From Podaxis mareebaensis (lineage: Eukaryota > Basidiomycota > Agaricomycetes > Agaricales > Agaricaceae), in the NCBI GenBank assembly GCA_018524725.1, contig JAEUWP010000402.1, forward strand, positions 1 to 64,000: a stretch of 64,000 bases of DNA, given 5' to 3'. Shown here one piece after another: positions 34,381 to 43,588 of the stretch. The notes below the pieces were generated by a model. The model saw only the letters and a list, made by a program, of their open reading frames with translations. It was not told where the DNA came from and ran no database searches. The position numbers and the translations under genes were made by a program. Position 1 is the first letter of the stretch, and each line of letters starts with the position of its first letter.

Positions 34381-35235
34381 GTGAGGCCTACATAGTTCAT
34401 GCTCATGTCTTTATTTTTTCTCTTTCCTTCTTGTTTTTCTGCACGTATTGTGATCCTCCAACAGGATGTATAACCATCGCATTTATGTATTGTATCCAAC
34501 TACGAGAACATTTTCATTTGCGGGTATCCAACGAAGGGAAAGCCGCAGCAATGTCAGAGAAAAGGGGGCGAGGGTGACTTCGTCCGTCAGTTACTGGGCT
34601 TCGCAACCGAGATCCAGATGAAAGGAGAGAGAAAGTTAAATGAAGCGAGTGAAGATAAGGATGTGCTCTGCTCTGTGAAACTTTGAATGAAAATAATGAG
34701 CGGGGTGTCAATTCGATGCTCGCTATTACGATTCAATGCATAGTTATACTAACGGAAGACTTCGAGGATGTTACGAGTGTCTAATGGCTAGTTACGTGTC
34801 CGAAACCAGAGTTATGGATGAAACAAGAGTAAGCGGCCTTGACTAAGGAAATTTTCAGTGTATTAGGACATTTCTAATGCCAAGGTTTAATTACGATCTG
34901 AAACTGAAGGCGAGGTTTTCTTGGGTGCGAATAGAGAACGAAACTTTTAAAGGAACGGATGCAAATTAGTATTCTAAACCTACTGAGAGAAGCAGACTGG
35001 CAAAGCTGAAACGCAAGATGAAACATTCTACAATATGTGCGGAATAGAAGCGAAAGAGATACAAGTGCACCATCTCGGGGTGCGCAGGCAACGGAATGGC
35101 GTACGTCGACACAGAGACGGAATTGCGTCCGACCCCTGAAGTATGGTGGGAGAAGTAGTTCGGTTGTGAATTCTGTGCGCAACCATTCTATAATCTCCGC
35201 AATAAAGGATTTCGTTGAATGAAATACATGTCAGA
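34381..35235. other. Intergenic region, no gene recognised
   Basis: Spacer downstream of the cystathionine gamma-synthase. At 34736-34750 CAATGCATAGTTATAC resembles half of the hairpin module of 21-28 kb, but the second arm is missing. Nothing else supportable. Confidence 0.4.
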
Positions 35236-35537
35236 CGTACTTTGGACGGCCCTACCAGAGCTTGCGGGACTATTACAACTGGCGAATGGACTTTCGCTAC
35301 ACCTACTTGTGCGTCTCCAGTTTGATTATTTGCCCTAAGCTCTGAGAACACGCTCCCATGTCCACATGGACCGATGATATTCTCGGAATTTTGTCTACAA
35401 GCGATGGCGAAAACCAAGCCAAGGAGGGACTCGCATCTAGCTACGAAGTCAAGGGCATAAAGATGCGAAATTTATCTTCGGCATGCGTATCCAACGGACG
35501 GAAGTGTGAAGCTGTCGAAGCTGTCGAAGCACATGTA
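35236..35537 (+). pseudogene. Old Ty1/copia element (outermost), left RT fragment
   Basis: From about 35358 one frame reads STWTDDILGILSTSDGENQA, then KEGLASSYEVKG, and in a shifted frame DAKFIFGMRIQRTE and KLSKHMYAK. This is the copia RT region with the active-site-like TDD and the connecting segment. The fragment is cut exactly at the target duplication ATGTA (35533-35537) of the next element and resumes at 40622. The extent to the left of 35358 is uncertain. Confidence 0.7.
35533..35537. repeat. Target-site duplication of copia A, left
   Basis: ATGTA, repeated at 40622-40626. Confidence 0.85.
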
Positions 35538-35850
35538 TGTAAACAATATAGACTCAGTCGCTCGTTGACAGTACGAGGGCTATATTATGTACCTGTAAAC
35601 AATATAGACTACGAGCGATAAGTAACAGATATTAAGGATGTTGAGTGGCGGCTTACCTCAGTCGCTCGTTGACAGTACGAGGGCTGAGGCAAACGCACTT
35701 CTACTGTACGTATATAAACTACCGTATAGGAGGCTAACTAGGAGAAAAAAAAACTATCTACTATGTCATATTAAGTCCGTAATCTAATGTCTCGTCAGCC
35801 GCGTTGTTCCTGGTCTAGCGCCTGACTCGGTACGTGCTTGTGTTCCAACA
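35538..35850 (-). repeat. 3' LTR of copia A
   Basis: 313 bp; on the minus strand it starts TGTTGGAACACAAGC and ends ATTGTTTACA. An internal motif CTCAGTCGCTCGTTGACAGT occurs twice (about 35553 and 35660), and TGTAAACAATATAGACT occurs at the outer end and again at about 35594. Confidence 0.95.
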
Positions 35851-35859
35851 CTCCCCCTC
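35851..35859 (-). other. Polypurine tract of copia A
   Basis: GAGGGGGAG on the minus strand, directly next to the 3' LTR. It primes plus-strand DNA synthesis. It overlaps the last codon of the polyprotein. Confidence 0.85.
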
Positions 35860-38800
35860 AAGCCGTAACGAGGCCTAAGTTTCGAGCGAAGTGCTTCACC
35901 TTGGGTGAAGGAAGCGCTTTCGTGAAAACGTCAGCGACCATGTCGCCTGTGGGGCAATAAACCAATCTGATTTTCCCTTCTTCTATGACCCATCGTATGA
36001 AGTGATATTGTATATCAATGTGTTTCGTGCGCGCGTGGAATTGATTGTCATTTGCGAGTGCAATGGCAGATTGGTTATCAGAAAATATGGTGGTGGTGGG
36101 GAGTTGTGACCTAAAAATTTGTGAAACGAGTGAGCGAAGCCATAAGGCTTCTTTAGTCGCGTGCGTCGCGCCAACATATTCAGACTCAGTTGTGGATAGG
36201 GTGACGAGCTCTTGTTTCTTCGCGCTCCAGGAGACAGCACCGCCATTGATCATGAACGCATACCCAGAGGTGGTGCGTCGATCTTTGGCCATGTTCCCAT
36301 CTGCATCTGTGAAACCCTCGAGCTTTTTGTCTTTGCCTCCATAGGTAAGCCATAGGTCGCGAGTGCCCTTGAGGTATCGAAAAACCCGTTTTACTGCTTC
36401 CCAATGGGCCTCTCCAGGCGCTTTGGTGAATCGTGAGAGGACTTGAACAGCGTACACAATGTCGGGCCTAGTACCAAGTGCAGCATACATGAGAGTACCA
36501 ACAGCTTCTTGGTATGGGAGGCATGCCATGCGAGCGATGTCAGTGGTGGATTTTGGTGATTGTTCAGAGGTGAGCTTAGCGGCAGGGTCCATTGGGATAC
36601 TGAGTGGCTTTGAATCTTCAAGTCCAAAATGTCTGAGTGAGGCGTCAATGTACGAACGTTGGCACAAAGATATTGTTCTCTTCTCTCTATCCCTTCTGAC
36701 TTCGATCCCAAGTAGCCAGTGAATTTCACTGAGATCCGTGATCTCCACCTGGTCAGCTATTCCCCTCTTTACCCACACAATGAGCTTCAGGGTGGTCGCA
36801 ACAAGCATGCAATCATCGACATGAACTAAAATGATTATGAGGTCGTTGATGGTGATTTTGAAGAAAACACTGTGGTCGATGTCACACCATGTGAATCCCA
36901 GTACGTCGACTAGAATTTCACATAGACGTTGATACCAGCGTCGTCCGGACTGTTTAAGTCCATATAACGTCTTCTTGAGGTGACATACTCAGCAGGGGAA
37001 TGTGGTATTTGTGAAGCCTGGAGGTTGGCGCATAAAGATTACTTTGTCATCAGTGAGTTTCCTGTTTAGGTACACTCCCTTGATGTCGATTTGATGCACC
37101 TCCATGTCTCTAGCGGCCGCAATGGCAAGGACAGCCCATATTGACGAGAGGCGGGCAACAGGGGCATACGTATCGAAATAGTTGATGCCTGGAACCTGGG
37201 AGAATCCCTGTGCGACAAGGCAGGCTTTGTATCGAACAATGTTTCCAGCCGTGTCCTTCTTCGCTTTGAATACCCATTTACAGCCAACTATGTTGACACC
37301 GATTGGCGGATCAACGAGTTCCCACGTTCCTGCTTCTCCCAACATCTTCAGCTCTTCTTCCATCGCCTTCTTCCATAACTCCCAATCCGCTCTCCCCATG
37401 GCATCCTTCAGACTTGTTGGCTCCAATGCCTCCATGTCCTCGGTCTCCACTACAAATGCCCAGACTTCTTCCCATTCTGTCTCTTCAGCAACCATAATGG
37501 CTCGCCCCTCAAGAATATCATGGGCCTTGGGACTAGGGTTCCGATTTCGACGTGGACACTCAGGCTCTTCTGGTACATGTGGATGATTGTTGCTGGGAGG
37601 TTCTGGTGGCATGTTGGGTGCGAAATCTTCAAGGGGTGGGTCTTGAGCATCATCAGTATCTGGAGGGTCTGGCTCCACAATGGGTGATGAGACACTTTGA
37701 TCTGTGGGAGTAGTTGAGGTATTCAAGGTGAGTGTGCAGTTGCTTCTGGTCTCGCTAGCTGATACATCTTGCTCCCCCTCGAGACTAATGTGACTGCTGT
37801 CAACGAAATGGAAGTTCTGCTCGATACTGACAGTGCCGGTGTCAGGGAACCAGATACGGGAGCCGTTGCTCTCAGAGTCATACCCCAGCCAACGTCCTTT
37901 CTTCACACGTCCATCCCATTTATCACTGCTATCATCATGCACCCATACTTCTTCCCCCCACTCATGAAGGCCACTGAGATTTGGCCATTTGCTGTATAAC
38001 ACCTCAAAGGGAGTTTTGTTAGCAAGCACTTTTGTCCCTGTGCGGTTCATCAGCCACACTGCATGTGCTGCTGCATCTGCCCACAGGTACCTGGGTATAG
38101 GGCATCCATATAACAATGCTCGACTGCGTTCAACAATTGTGCGATTATGCTGCTCCGCTACACCATTGTGTTGCAGGGTGTCATGCACGGTGAGTTTAGA
38201 TTCTGTACCCTGGGACCTAAGGTGCTGATGAAACTCAGCAGATGTGTACTCGCCTCCTCTGTCAGAGTGTAGGGATTTAATGTGCGTGCCAAACTGGGTT
38301 TCACACCAAGCCTCGAAATTCTTGTACACGGCGAAGACTTCCAATTTCTTTTCAAGAAAATCGATGTGAGTCCAGCGGGAGTAGTCATCTGTGAAGGTGA
38401 CATAGTAACAACGGCCTTTCTTGGTTGCTGTTCGTGCGGGACCCCATATGTCCGAGTGAACCTCCTCACCCACAGCCTTCGCTCTCTCCCCCTCTCACTC
38501 CTTCGCAATGGGTAGACGTGTTGCTTTTGCATATGCACAGGCATCACAGAAGACATCTGCTGGACTGCTATCATCCAACTTCAATCCTGTGACCAAGCCA
38601 TCATGGACTAATTGTCTAGCAGACTCAGCCAATATATGGCCAAGGCGACGGTGTAGCAGATCTAGGGTGAGTGGCTCCCCAACAGCGTTCACTTCTGTTG
38701 GAACCTCATGGACTATCTTGTACAGTCCGTTTTGATTTTTAGGAACCTCTGCCACACGAGTACCACCTGGATCATGAATAACGCATTTCCCATTGGAGAA

Positions 38801-40246
38801 AGTAACCAAGAAACTGGCTTCATCTAGACGGCCGATAGATATGAGTGTGTAGCCGACCTCAGGTGAATATAAGACTTCGGTAAGTTGCAGTTTAGACATA
38901 TCAACACCGTTTGGCAGATCAATGACTACCTCCCCTTTACCAGTTGCACAGAAATTTTTCTGATTCACAGCTTGGAGGGGGTGAGGGGCTGTGGCCTCGA
39001 AATTCGTGAATACATCGTGGTAGGGGGTAATATGATGTGATGTGCCTGAGTTGAAAAGCTTGACTCACACCTCTGACTTCTGGGCATCTTGAACATGGCT
39101 GACTTGATCAGTTGTTGCAGGTTCAGAGATGGTTGCACATTCGCTTGCATATTCTTTCACATAATCAACATCGGTTTCGTCAAACTCATCATCGGTCACA
39201 TCGAAGAAATCCTCTTCGACTTCGCCAATATCCATGCGGACAGGGATCAGCATAGGGATTGAATGGGTGTTCTCAACATCCTCGAAAGAGAAGGCCACAT
39301 CATCGTCTATGACATTTGCACTGGCTGCCGGTTGAGATGGGCCACTCGCCTGTTTCTCCTTCTTCTGAGGGCACACTTTCTTCATGTGCGGTCCCCCACA
39401 TTCCCAACATGGTCCCTTGCCTTTCTCCTTCCCCTTGCCCTTCCCCTTCCCCTTATTTGCAGACTCAACTGCCATAGCATCATCACTATTTGTTGTCCCA
39501 TCTCCCTTGCCATTTCCCTTCAAGTGAGTCAACTGGATCCGATCATACTCATCGCTGATAATGACAATCAGTAAGTCTGGATCAATGGTCTCGCCTCGAA
39601 GGGTTGCAGATGTGAGCTGACCCAATGCGAAGCTCGAGAGTGACCAAGGTAGCGATTGTATAATGGTGCTTCAGTAGTCATCGTTGTTGATGGAAACACC
39701 CATGGCGTTGAGTTCGGCATGACAGGCTCTCAGGGTATTGAGAAAAGCACATACATTTCCATCTTTCAGACACCGAGAGGACAGGAAATCACGACAAAGT
39801 CGGGTCTGGGAGAAGGCCCCCTTATAGGTATATTCCTTCACTACTGTTGTCCACATCTTCACCACCATTGATTGACTGGCAGCTATCATCAAGGTCAAGT
39901 TGGGCAATCGTTGGGCCAGGAGTGATTTTGCAATGCTCTCACATCGGTCCCATTCGGCAATCTCAGTCGGAGTACCAAGTAGGATTTGGGAAGCTGGGGG
40001 GCTGGCGGCTGTGGAAGCGGCTGTGGTTGAAGATTTCGTCTCGCTAGGAGACAGCAGGGATGCTGGAGAAACGGATATAGAGGGGACTTGTTGTGACAGC
40101 CAGACCTTACTTCCATCAAAGTGCTCCCACAGGCCTTTACCCTGAATGGCCATCTGGAAACGCAACTGGAATATAGCCCAGTTCGCTCCTGACTGTTCCA
40201 ACATGGGCACAGTGGAAGGTAGCACATCATTGATGGTGGTAGACAT
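35858..40246 (-). pseudogene. copia A Gag-Pol polyprotein, one frame with four TGA stops
   Basis: All parts lie in the same frame, 1,462 codons. Gag: MSTTINDVLPSTVPMLEQSG, then IQGKGLWEHFDGS (UBN2-like) and zinc knuckle CWECGGPHMKKVC at about 39385. Protease: reads FNSGTSHHI where DSG is expected (AAC at 39050-39052). Then the GAG-pre-integrase part with LLHRRLGHILAESAR and CDACAYAKATR. Integrase: DIWGPARTATKKGRCYYVTF, DDYSRWTHIDF, SLHSDRGGEY and NGVAEQHNRTIVE. RT: NIVGCKWVFKAKKDT, LVHVDDCML and EIHWLLGIEV. RNase H: GFTDADGNMAKDRRTTSGYA, STTESEYVG and KHIDIQYHFIR. Internal TGA codons lie at 39671-39673, 39065-39067, 38495-38497 and 36989-36991. RT and RNase H catalytic residues are kept. Confidence 0.93.
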
Positions 40247-40289
40247 ATTGGCGTGGGTTCAAATGGTGGTAAACTGTACTTGTTTAGCA

Positions 40290-40308
40290 GTGGCCAGGGC
40301 CCATAACC
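40290..40308 (-). other. Primer-binding site of copia A, half-tRNA-Met(i) type
   Basis: Directly after the 5' LTR the minus strand reads GGTTATGGGCCCTGGCC. The complement GGGCCCATAACC matches the anticodon stem-loop of initiator tRNA-Met (CAU anticodon) and not a tRNA 3' end. Drosophila copia is primed this way by a 5' half of initiator tRNA. Confidence 0.75.
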
Positions 40309-40621
40309 TGTAAACAATATAGACTCAGTTGCTCGTTGACAGTATGAGGGCTATATTATGTACCTGTAAACAATATAGACTATGAGCGATAAGTAACAGA
40401 TATTAAGGATGTTGAGTGGCGGCTTACCTCAGTCACTCGTTGACAGTATGAGGGCTGAGGCAAACGCACTTCTACTGTACGTATATAAACTACCATATAG
40501 GAGGCTAACTAGGAGAAAAAAAAACTATCTACTATGTCATATTAAGTCCGTAATCTAATGTCTTGTCAGCTGCGTTGTTCCTGGTCTAGCGCCTGACTCG
40601 GTATGCGCTTGTGTTCCAACA
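40309..40621 (-). repeat. 5' LTR of copia A
   Basis: 313 bp, the same length as the 3' LTR. About ten differences are seen, nearly all CpG in the 3' LTR against TpG or CpA here. Confidence 0.95.
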
Positions 40622-40782
40622 ATGTATGCCAAGTGTATGCTTGAAAGGTTCAACATGTCGGACTGTAAACTACGCTCTACCCCTCTCCCCACCAGCCTAA
40701 ATTTGTCCACTGGCAACTGCCTCACAACGCCAGAGGAGGCCGCAGAAATGAAGAAGGAGCTGTATTGTGAGGCCCTGGGATC
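40622..40782 (+). pseudogene. Old Ty1/copia element (outermost), middle RT fragment
   Basis: Continues the fragment cut at 35537: MYAKCMLERFNMSDCKLRST, then PLPTSLNLSTGNCLTTPEE and AAEMKKELYCEALGS. This is the copia RT C-terminal connecting region. It is cut again at 40782 by copia B and resumes at 47660 with WLQVATHPGLSFTVS. Confidence 0.85.
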
Positions 40783-41004
40783 TGTTGGAGTCAGCAAAGT
40801 GGTGTCGAGTATATCGAGCAGCTGCCGAAATGTGTACCTGAAGCAGTCAGGAGGTACGTAGGCTGAATGGAGGGCTAGTGAATTTCATTTTCTGCTTTTT
40901 CATATGACTTATATCCTTCCCGTTGTTTCTCCATACATTCTCCCTTAATGACAGCCTTTATTATAAAAGCTATGTACCGTGTATGCTTCCGCTTCAGTAT
41001 GCAT

Positions 41005-41862
41005 CAGTAAAAAAGCTCAGACCTGTCAAGATCATACAAGTCAGGATAAGGACTACAAGTTATATCCAAGCACTACCAGTCATGGCTTCTGTCAAATCTG
41101 AATGCATACATACCCAATGTTATATGAGCTTACCATATCAGGGGATGAATACAAGGCAGTCCCATCATGTCCAAAGTATACCAGGTAGTCCCATCATGTC
41201 CGAAGTATACCAGGCTTACCATCAGTTACAACACCAAAATTTACTAAACAGGTGCTTGAACCTCCAAACTTTTGGAGATCTATCCCAACACACCCCTATT
41301 GAGTTTATGAGGTGCATTAGAATTGGCCAGACCAGGACTTGAACCCAAGACCTCCTGGAAGTAGCCAGTTGAGCTATCAAGCCTTACTGGGCCTTGTGTT
41401 ATTATAATATATAGCCCACTACCTGCTTTGTCTCATTAGAAGGAGAGGTCAGTTCTAAGTCCTTGTAAGTCCTTTTTCAATACACAAAGGCACCTCCCTT
41501 GCACTTCAAAATATTTAATTCCAGCCCCTCAATAATGATAAGGTCATCAAAGAGATACCTAAATGATGGTAAGGTGCTTACAATGATGGGTCTATGATGA
41601 TCATGCATTGATAATGATGGTTTAATATACCATTGTTCCACAGATGATAGTAACATGCTGGTCATCTCACCAACATGCTTTTACCCAGTTAGGCAGTATC
41701 TCACAAGGATGTTTTTTATCTGGTAACTTCAGTACATGAATTCATTTGCTTGGCATTCTCAGGGCCAACATTTTCTAAGTATCTAATATGCATAGAATGA
41801 TGTTAGAGTTTCTTAAGGTCTCCAAGTCAATAACATCTTTTGGATGTTTTGCTGATGACTCA
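41005..41862 (-). mobile_element. Insertion in the copia B LTR, with SINE-like part
   Basis: 858 bp flanked by the direct repeat TGCAT (41000-41004 and 41863-41867). The right-hand portion (about 41400-41862) is unidentified AT-rich sequence. The left-hand portion reads on the minus strand as a tRNA-derived head followed by a body of about 320 bp. Near the ends ATCAGTAAAA (41003) and inverted ATCAGCAAAA (about 41850) are similar, so the whole may be one small TIR element that carries a SINE, or a compound of two insertions. Confidence 0.55.
41325..41383 (-). repeat. tRNA-derived SINE head (A and B boxes)
   Basis: On the minus strand TAGCTCAACTGG (41376-41365) fits the Pol III A box and GGGTTCAAGTCC (41346-41335) fits the B box. 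The flanking 7-mers GGCTTGA (41383-41377) and TCTGGCC (41331-41325) pair at six of seven positions like an acceptor stem. The whole is about 59 nt, shorter than a tRNA and without a proper anticodon arm, so it is a tRNA relic and not a tRNA gene. Confidence 0.65.
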
Positions 41863-42021
41863 TGCATATTTCGAGTGACTGAAGTGAGTATTATGTATCT
41901 TACCTGAGTTGGACTTATATTAACCATGTTAGTACTTAGTTTATCTGTACATCTCTCAGGTATTGAATATACTAGTACTCACACATATTTTGAGTGACTG
42001 AATTTATCTGTACATCTCTCA

Positions 42022-42037
42022 GGTTATGGGCCCCACC
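42022..42037 (+). other. Primer-binding site of copia B
   Basis: GGTTATGGGCCCCACC begins at the base after the LTR. It is the same half-initiator-tRNA-Met type as in copia A. Confidence 0.7.
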
Positions 42038-42099
42038 CCATTGCATTGCTGAAGAGACAAGCCAATGCTTGAAGCAAATCCTATGATGTCTACTGTGAA

Positions 42100-43560
42100 C
42101 AACATTCTGCCTGCCTCAGTCTGAAGTTGGATGTGTCTAGTGGTAACTAGGCAATATTCTCACTGCATTTCCAGATGGTAATCCAGGGAAAGGGACTGTG
42201 GGGACACTTTGATGGAAGTGTGCCATGTCTGACTGTGTCATCTTCAAATCCCCCCACCATGCCCTCACCCTCAGCTGCCATTCCAAGTACTGCTGTAGGA
42301 GCACCCCAAACTCCAGCCCAACCTACAACTCCCACAGGTGCAAAAGGATCACCTGCACCATCCCCAGCTGTTGCTCCTACAACTACACTGACTGCCACAG
42401 CATCATCTATTGAGGAATTAATCAGCATTATGCTTACACATATACTTGCCATCAGCAATACATGCTGAATCCTCAATGCATATGCTCTGCATTGACAGAG
42501 CAAATATATTTTTGGACCCTTCCATAGCTTTATGCTATGTTTAGATTGATCTGTTTCTATTATTATACTCATAACACTTGTGTAGACATATGGCCTGTGT
42601 TAGTATTACTCATGTCCTCATGGTTTATGACTAGTAGAAACATTTCTTGCATCTTATGACTCCTGTAGCATATGGTAGAGTCATGTTATTTCTTATTTTA
42701 TCTTTTACATGCATCTTACTCATGTTATATGTGTGTATGTCTTATGTTTCTGACTCATGCATATATGATACCCTATGCCCAGTGTAGCTACTCTCAACAG
42801 TATTTAAACCCCTCTGTAGTAGCATACTTTCTTCACTGGAGTTTTACATTCCTTGTCTCTACTTGACTTCTAAGCTGCTCAACATTCCTTGCTATCACCA
42901 ACTCAGTATCCTTTTCTCTGGTTTACCTGAAGACTTGCCTTTTCCACATTTCTCAGGATTTGTTCCTGTTCAACCAGCCTTAGATTGTGAGTAACTAGTT
43001 TACTCTCCACTGATGCTATGCTCTTGTAGTGGCAAACTTGTTCTCTCCTTGTCATCATCCACTGCTGCCACTACAGAATTGACAGCACCTACTGTTACCC
43101 CTGAAATGGTTGAGGCATGGGACAGGGATGAAAGTGTCACTCATTCCCTCCTTGCTCAGCAACTCCCTGACTCAACCTTGATTGTTGTCTCAACCTACAA
43201 TGATGTCAAGGCCATGTGGGATGCCATTGTATGGGAGTACATGTACAAAAGTGCCTTCTCACAAGCTAGGCTCCAATGGGAGTTTATGACAGCTCACTGC
43301 CCTGACAAAGGTGATGTTTGACTTTTCCTGAGCAAGTTGTGTGCTCAGAAAGCTGAACTTGGTGCTATTGGTGTGGTCATCAATGATGACAATTACAGGA
43401 GTGCAATTATTCAATCCTTACCTTACTGGCTTGTGGCATACACTTCAAATCAGCTTTCAGCCACCCAACTCCACAGTTCCCTCCAACATACAATCAACCC
43501 TGAGATCCTGATCATTCTGATCAGTGATGAATGGGACTGTATCCACCTAGACTGGTCCTG
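42100..43560 (+). pseudogene. copia B gag region
   Basis: 42175-42430 reads VIQGKGLWGHFDGS as in copia A gag, then a Pro/Ser/Thr linker. After an insert of about 570 bp the frame resumes near 43060: TVTPEMVEAWDRDESVTHSL, then LLAQQLPDSTLIVV, MWDAIVWEYMYKSAFSQARL, INDDNYRSAIIQSL and INPEILIILISDEWD. These are UBN2-type copia gag. A TGA lies at 43319-43321 and others follow. Confidence 0.8.
42435..43005. other. Candidate solo-LTR-like insert inside copia B gag
   Basis: The stretch of about 570 bp has no counterpart in copia A gag and is flanked by ATGCT on both sides (about 42430 and 43013). It is AT-rich and contains GTATTTAAACCC at about 42800, a TATA-like box followed by a short leader-like region, as LTRs have. 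It lacks clear TG...CA ends, so this stays a suggestion. Confidence 0.35.
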
Positions 43561-43588
43561 ATGTAGTGGAAAGCAGACAGATGATGCT

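Larger units (their letters stand above)
35538..40621 (-). mobile_element. Young Ty1/copia element A (5,084 bp), near intact
   Basis: Complete LTR retrotransposon on the minus strand. It has two 313-bp LTRs (35538-35850 and 40309-40621), a 5-bp target duplication ATGTA on both sides, a primer-binding site directly after the 5' LTR and a polypurine tract next to the 3' LTR. One polyprotein frame (40246-35858) is interrupted only by four TGA codons. It sits inside the RT of an older copia element. CpG is present at moderate level, unlike the older elements around it, which fits a younger age. Confidence 0.95.
40783..42021 (+). repeat. 5' LTR of copia B, split by an 858-bp insert
   Basis: 40783-41004 matches the first part of the right LTR (47280 to about 47500) and 41863-42021 matches the rest. 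Removing 41005-41862 leaves about 381 bp, close to the 380-bp right LTR. It ends ATCTCTCA directly before the primer-binding site. The second part holds a tandem near-repeat of TTGAGTGACTGA...TTTATCTGTACATCTCTCA. Confidence 0.88.

Noticed and set aside
35028..35417. Minus-strand open frame of 129 codons
   Set aside because: It overlaps the plus-strand copia RT fragment (TDDILGI) and has no motif of its own.
41325..41383. Functional tRNA gene
   Set aside because: It has A and B boxes but is only about 59 nt, lacks a proper anticodon arm and lies in a repeat inside an LTR.
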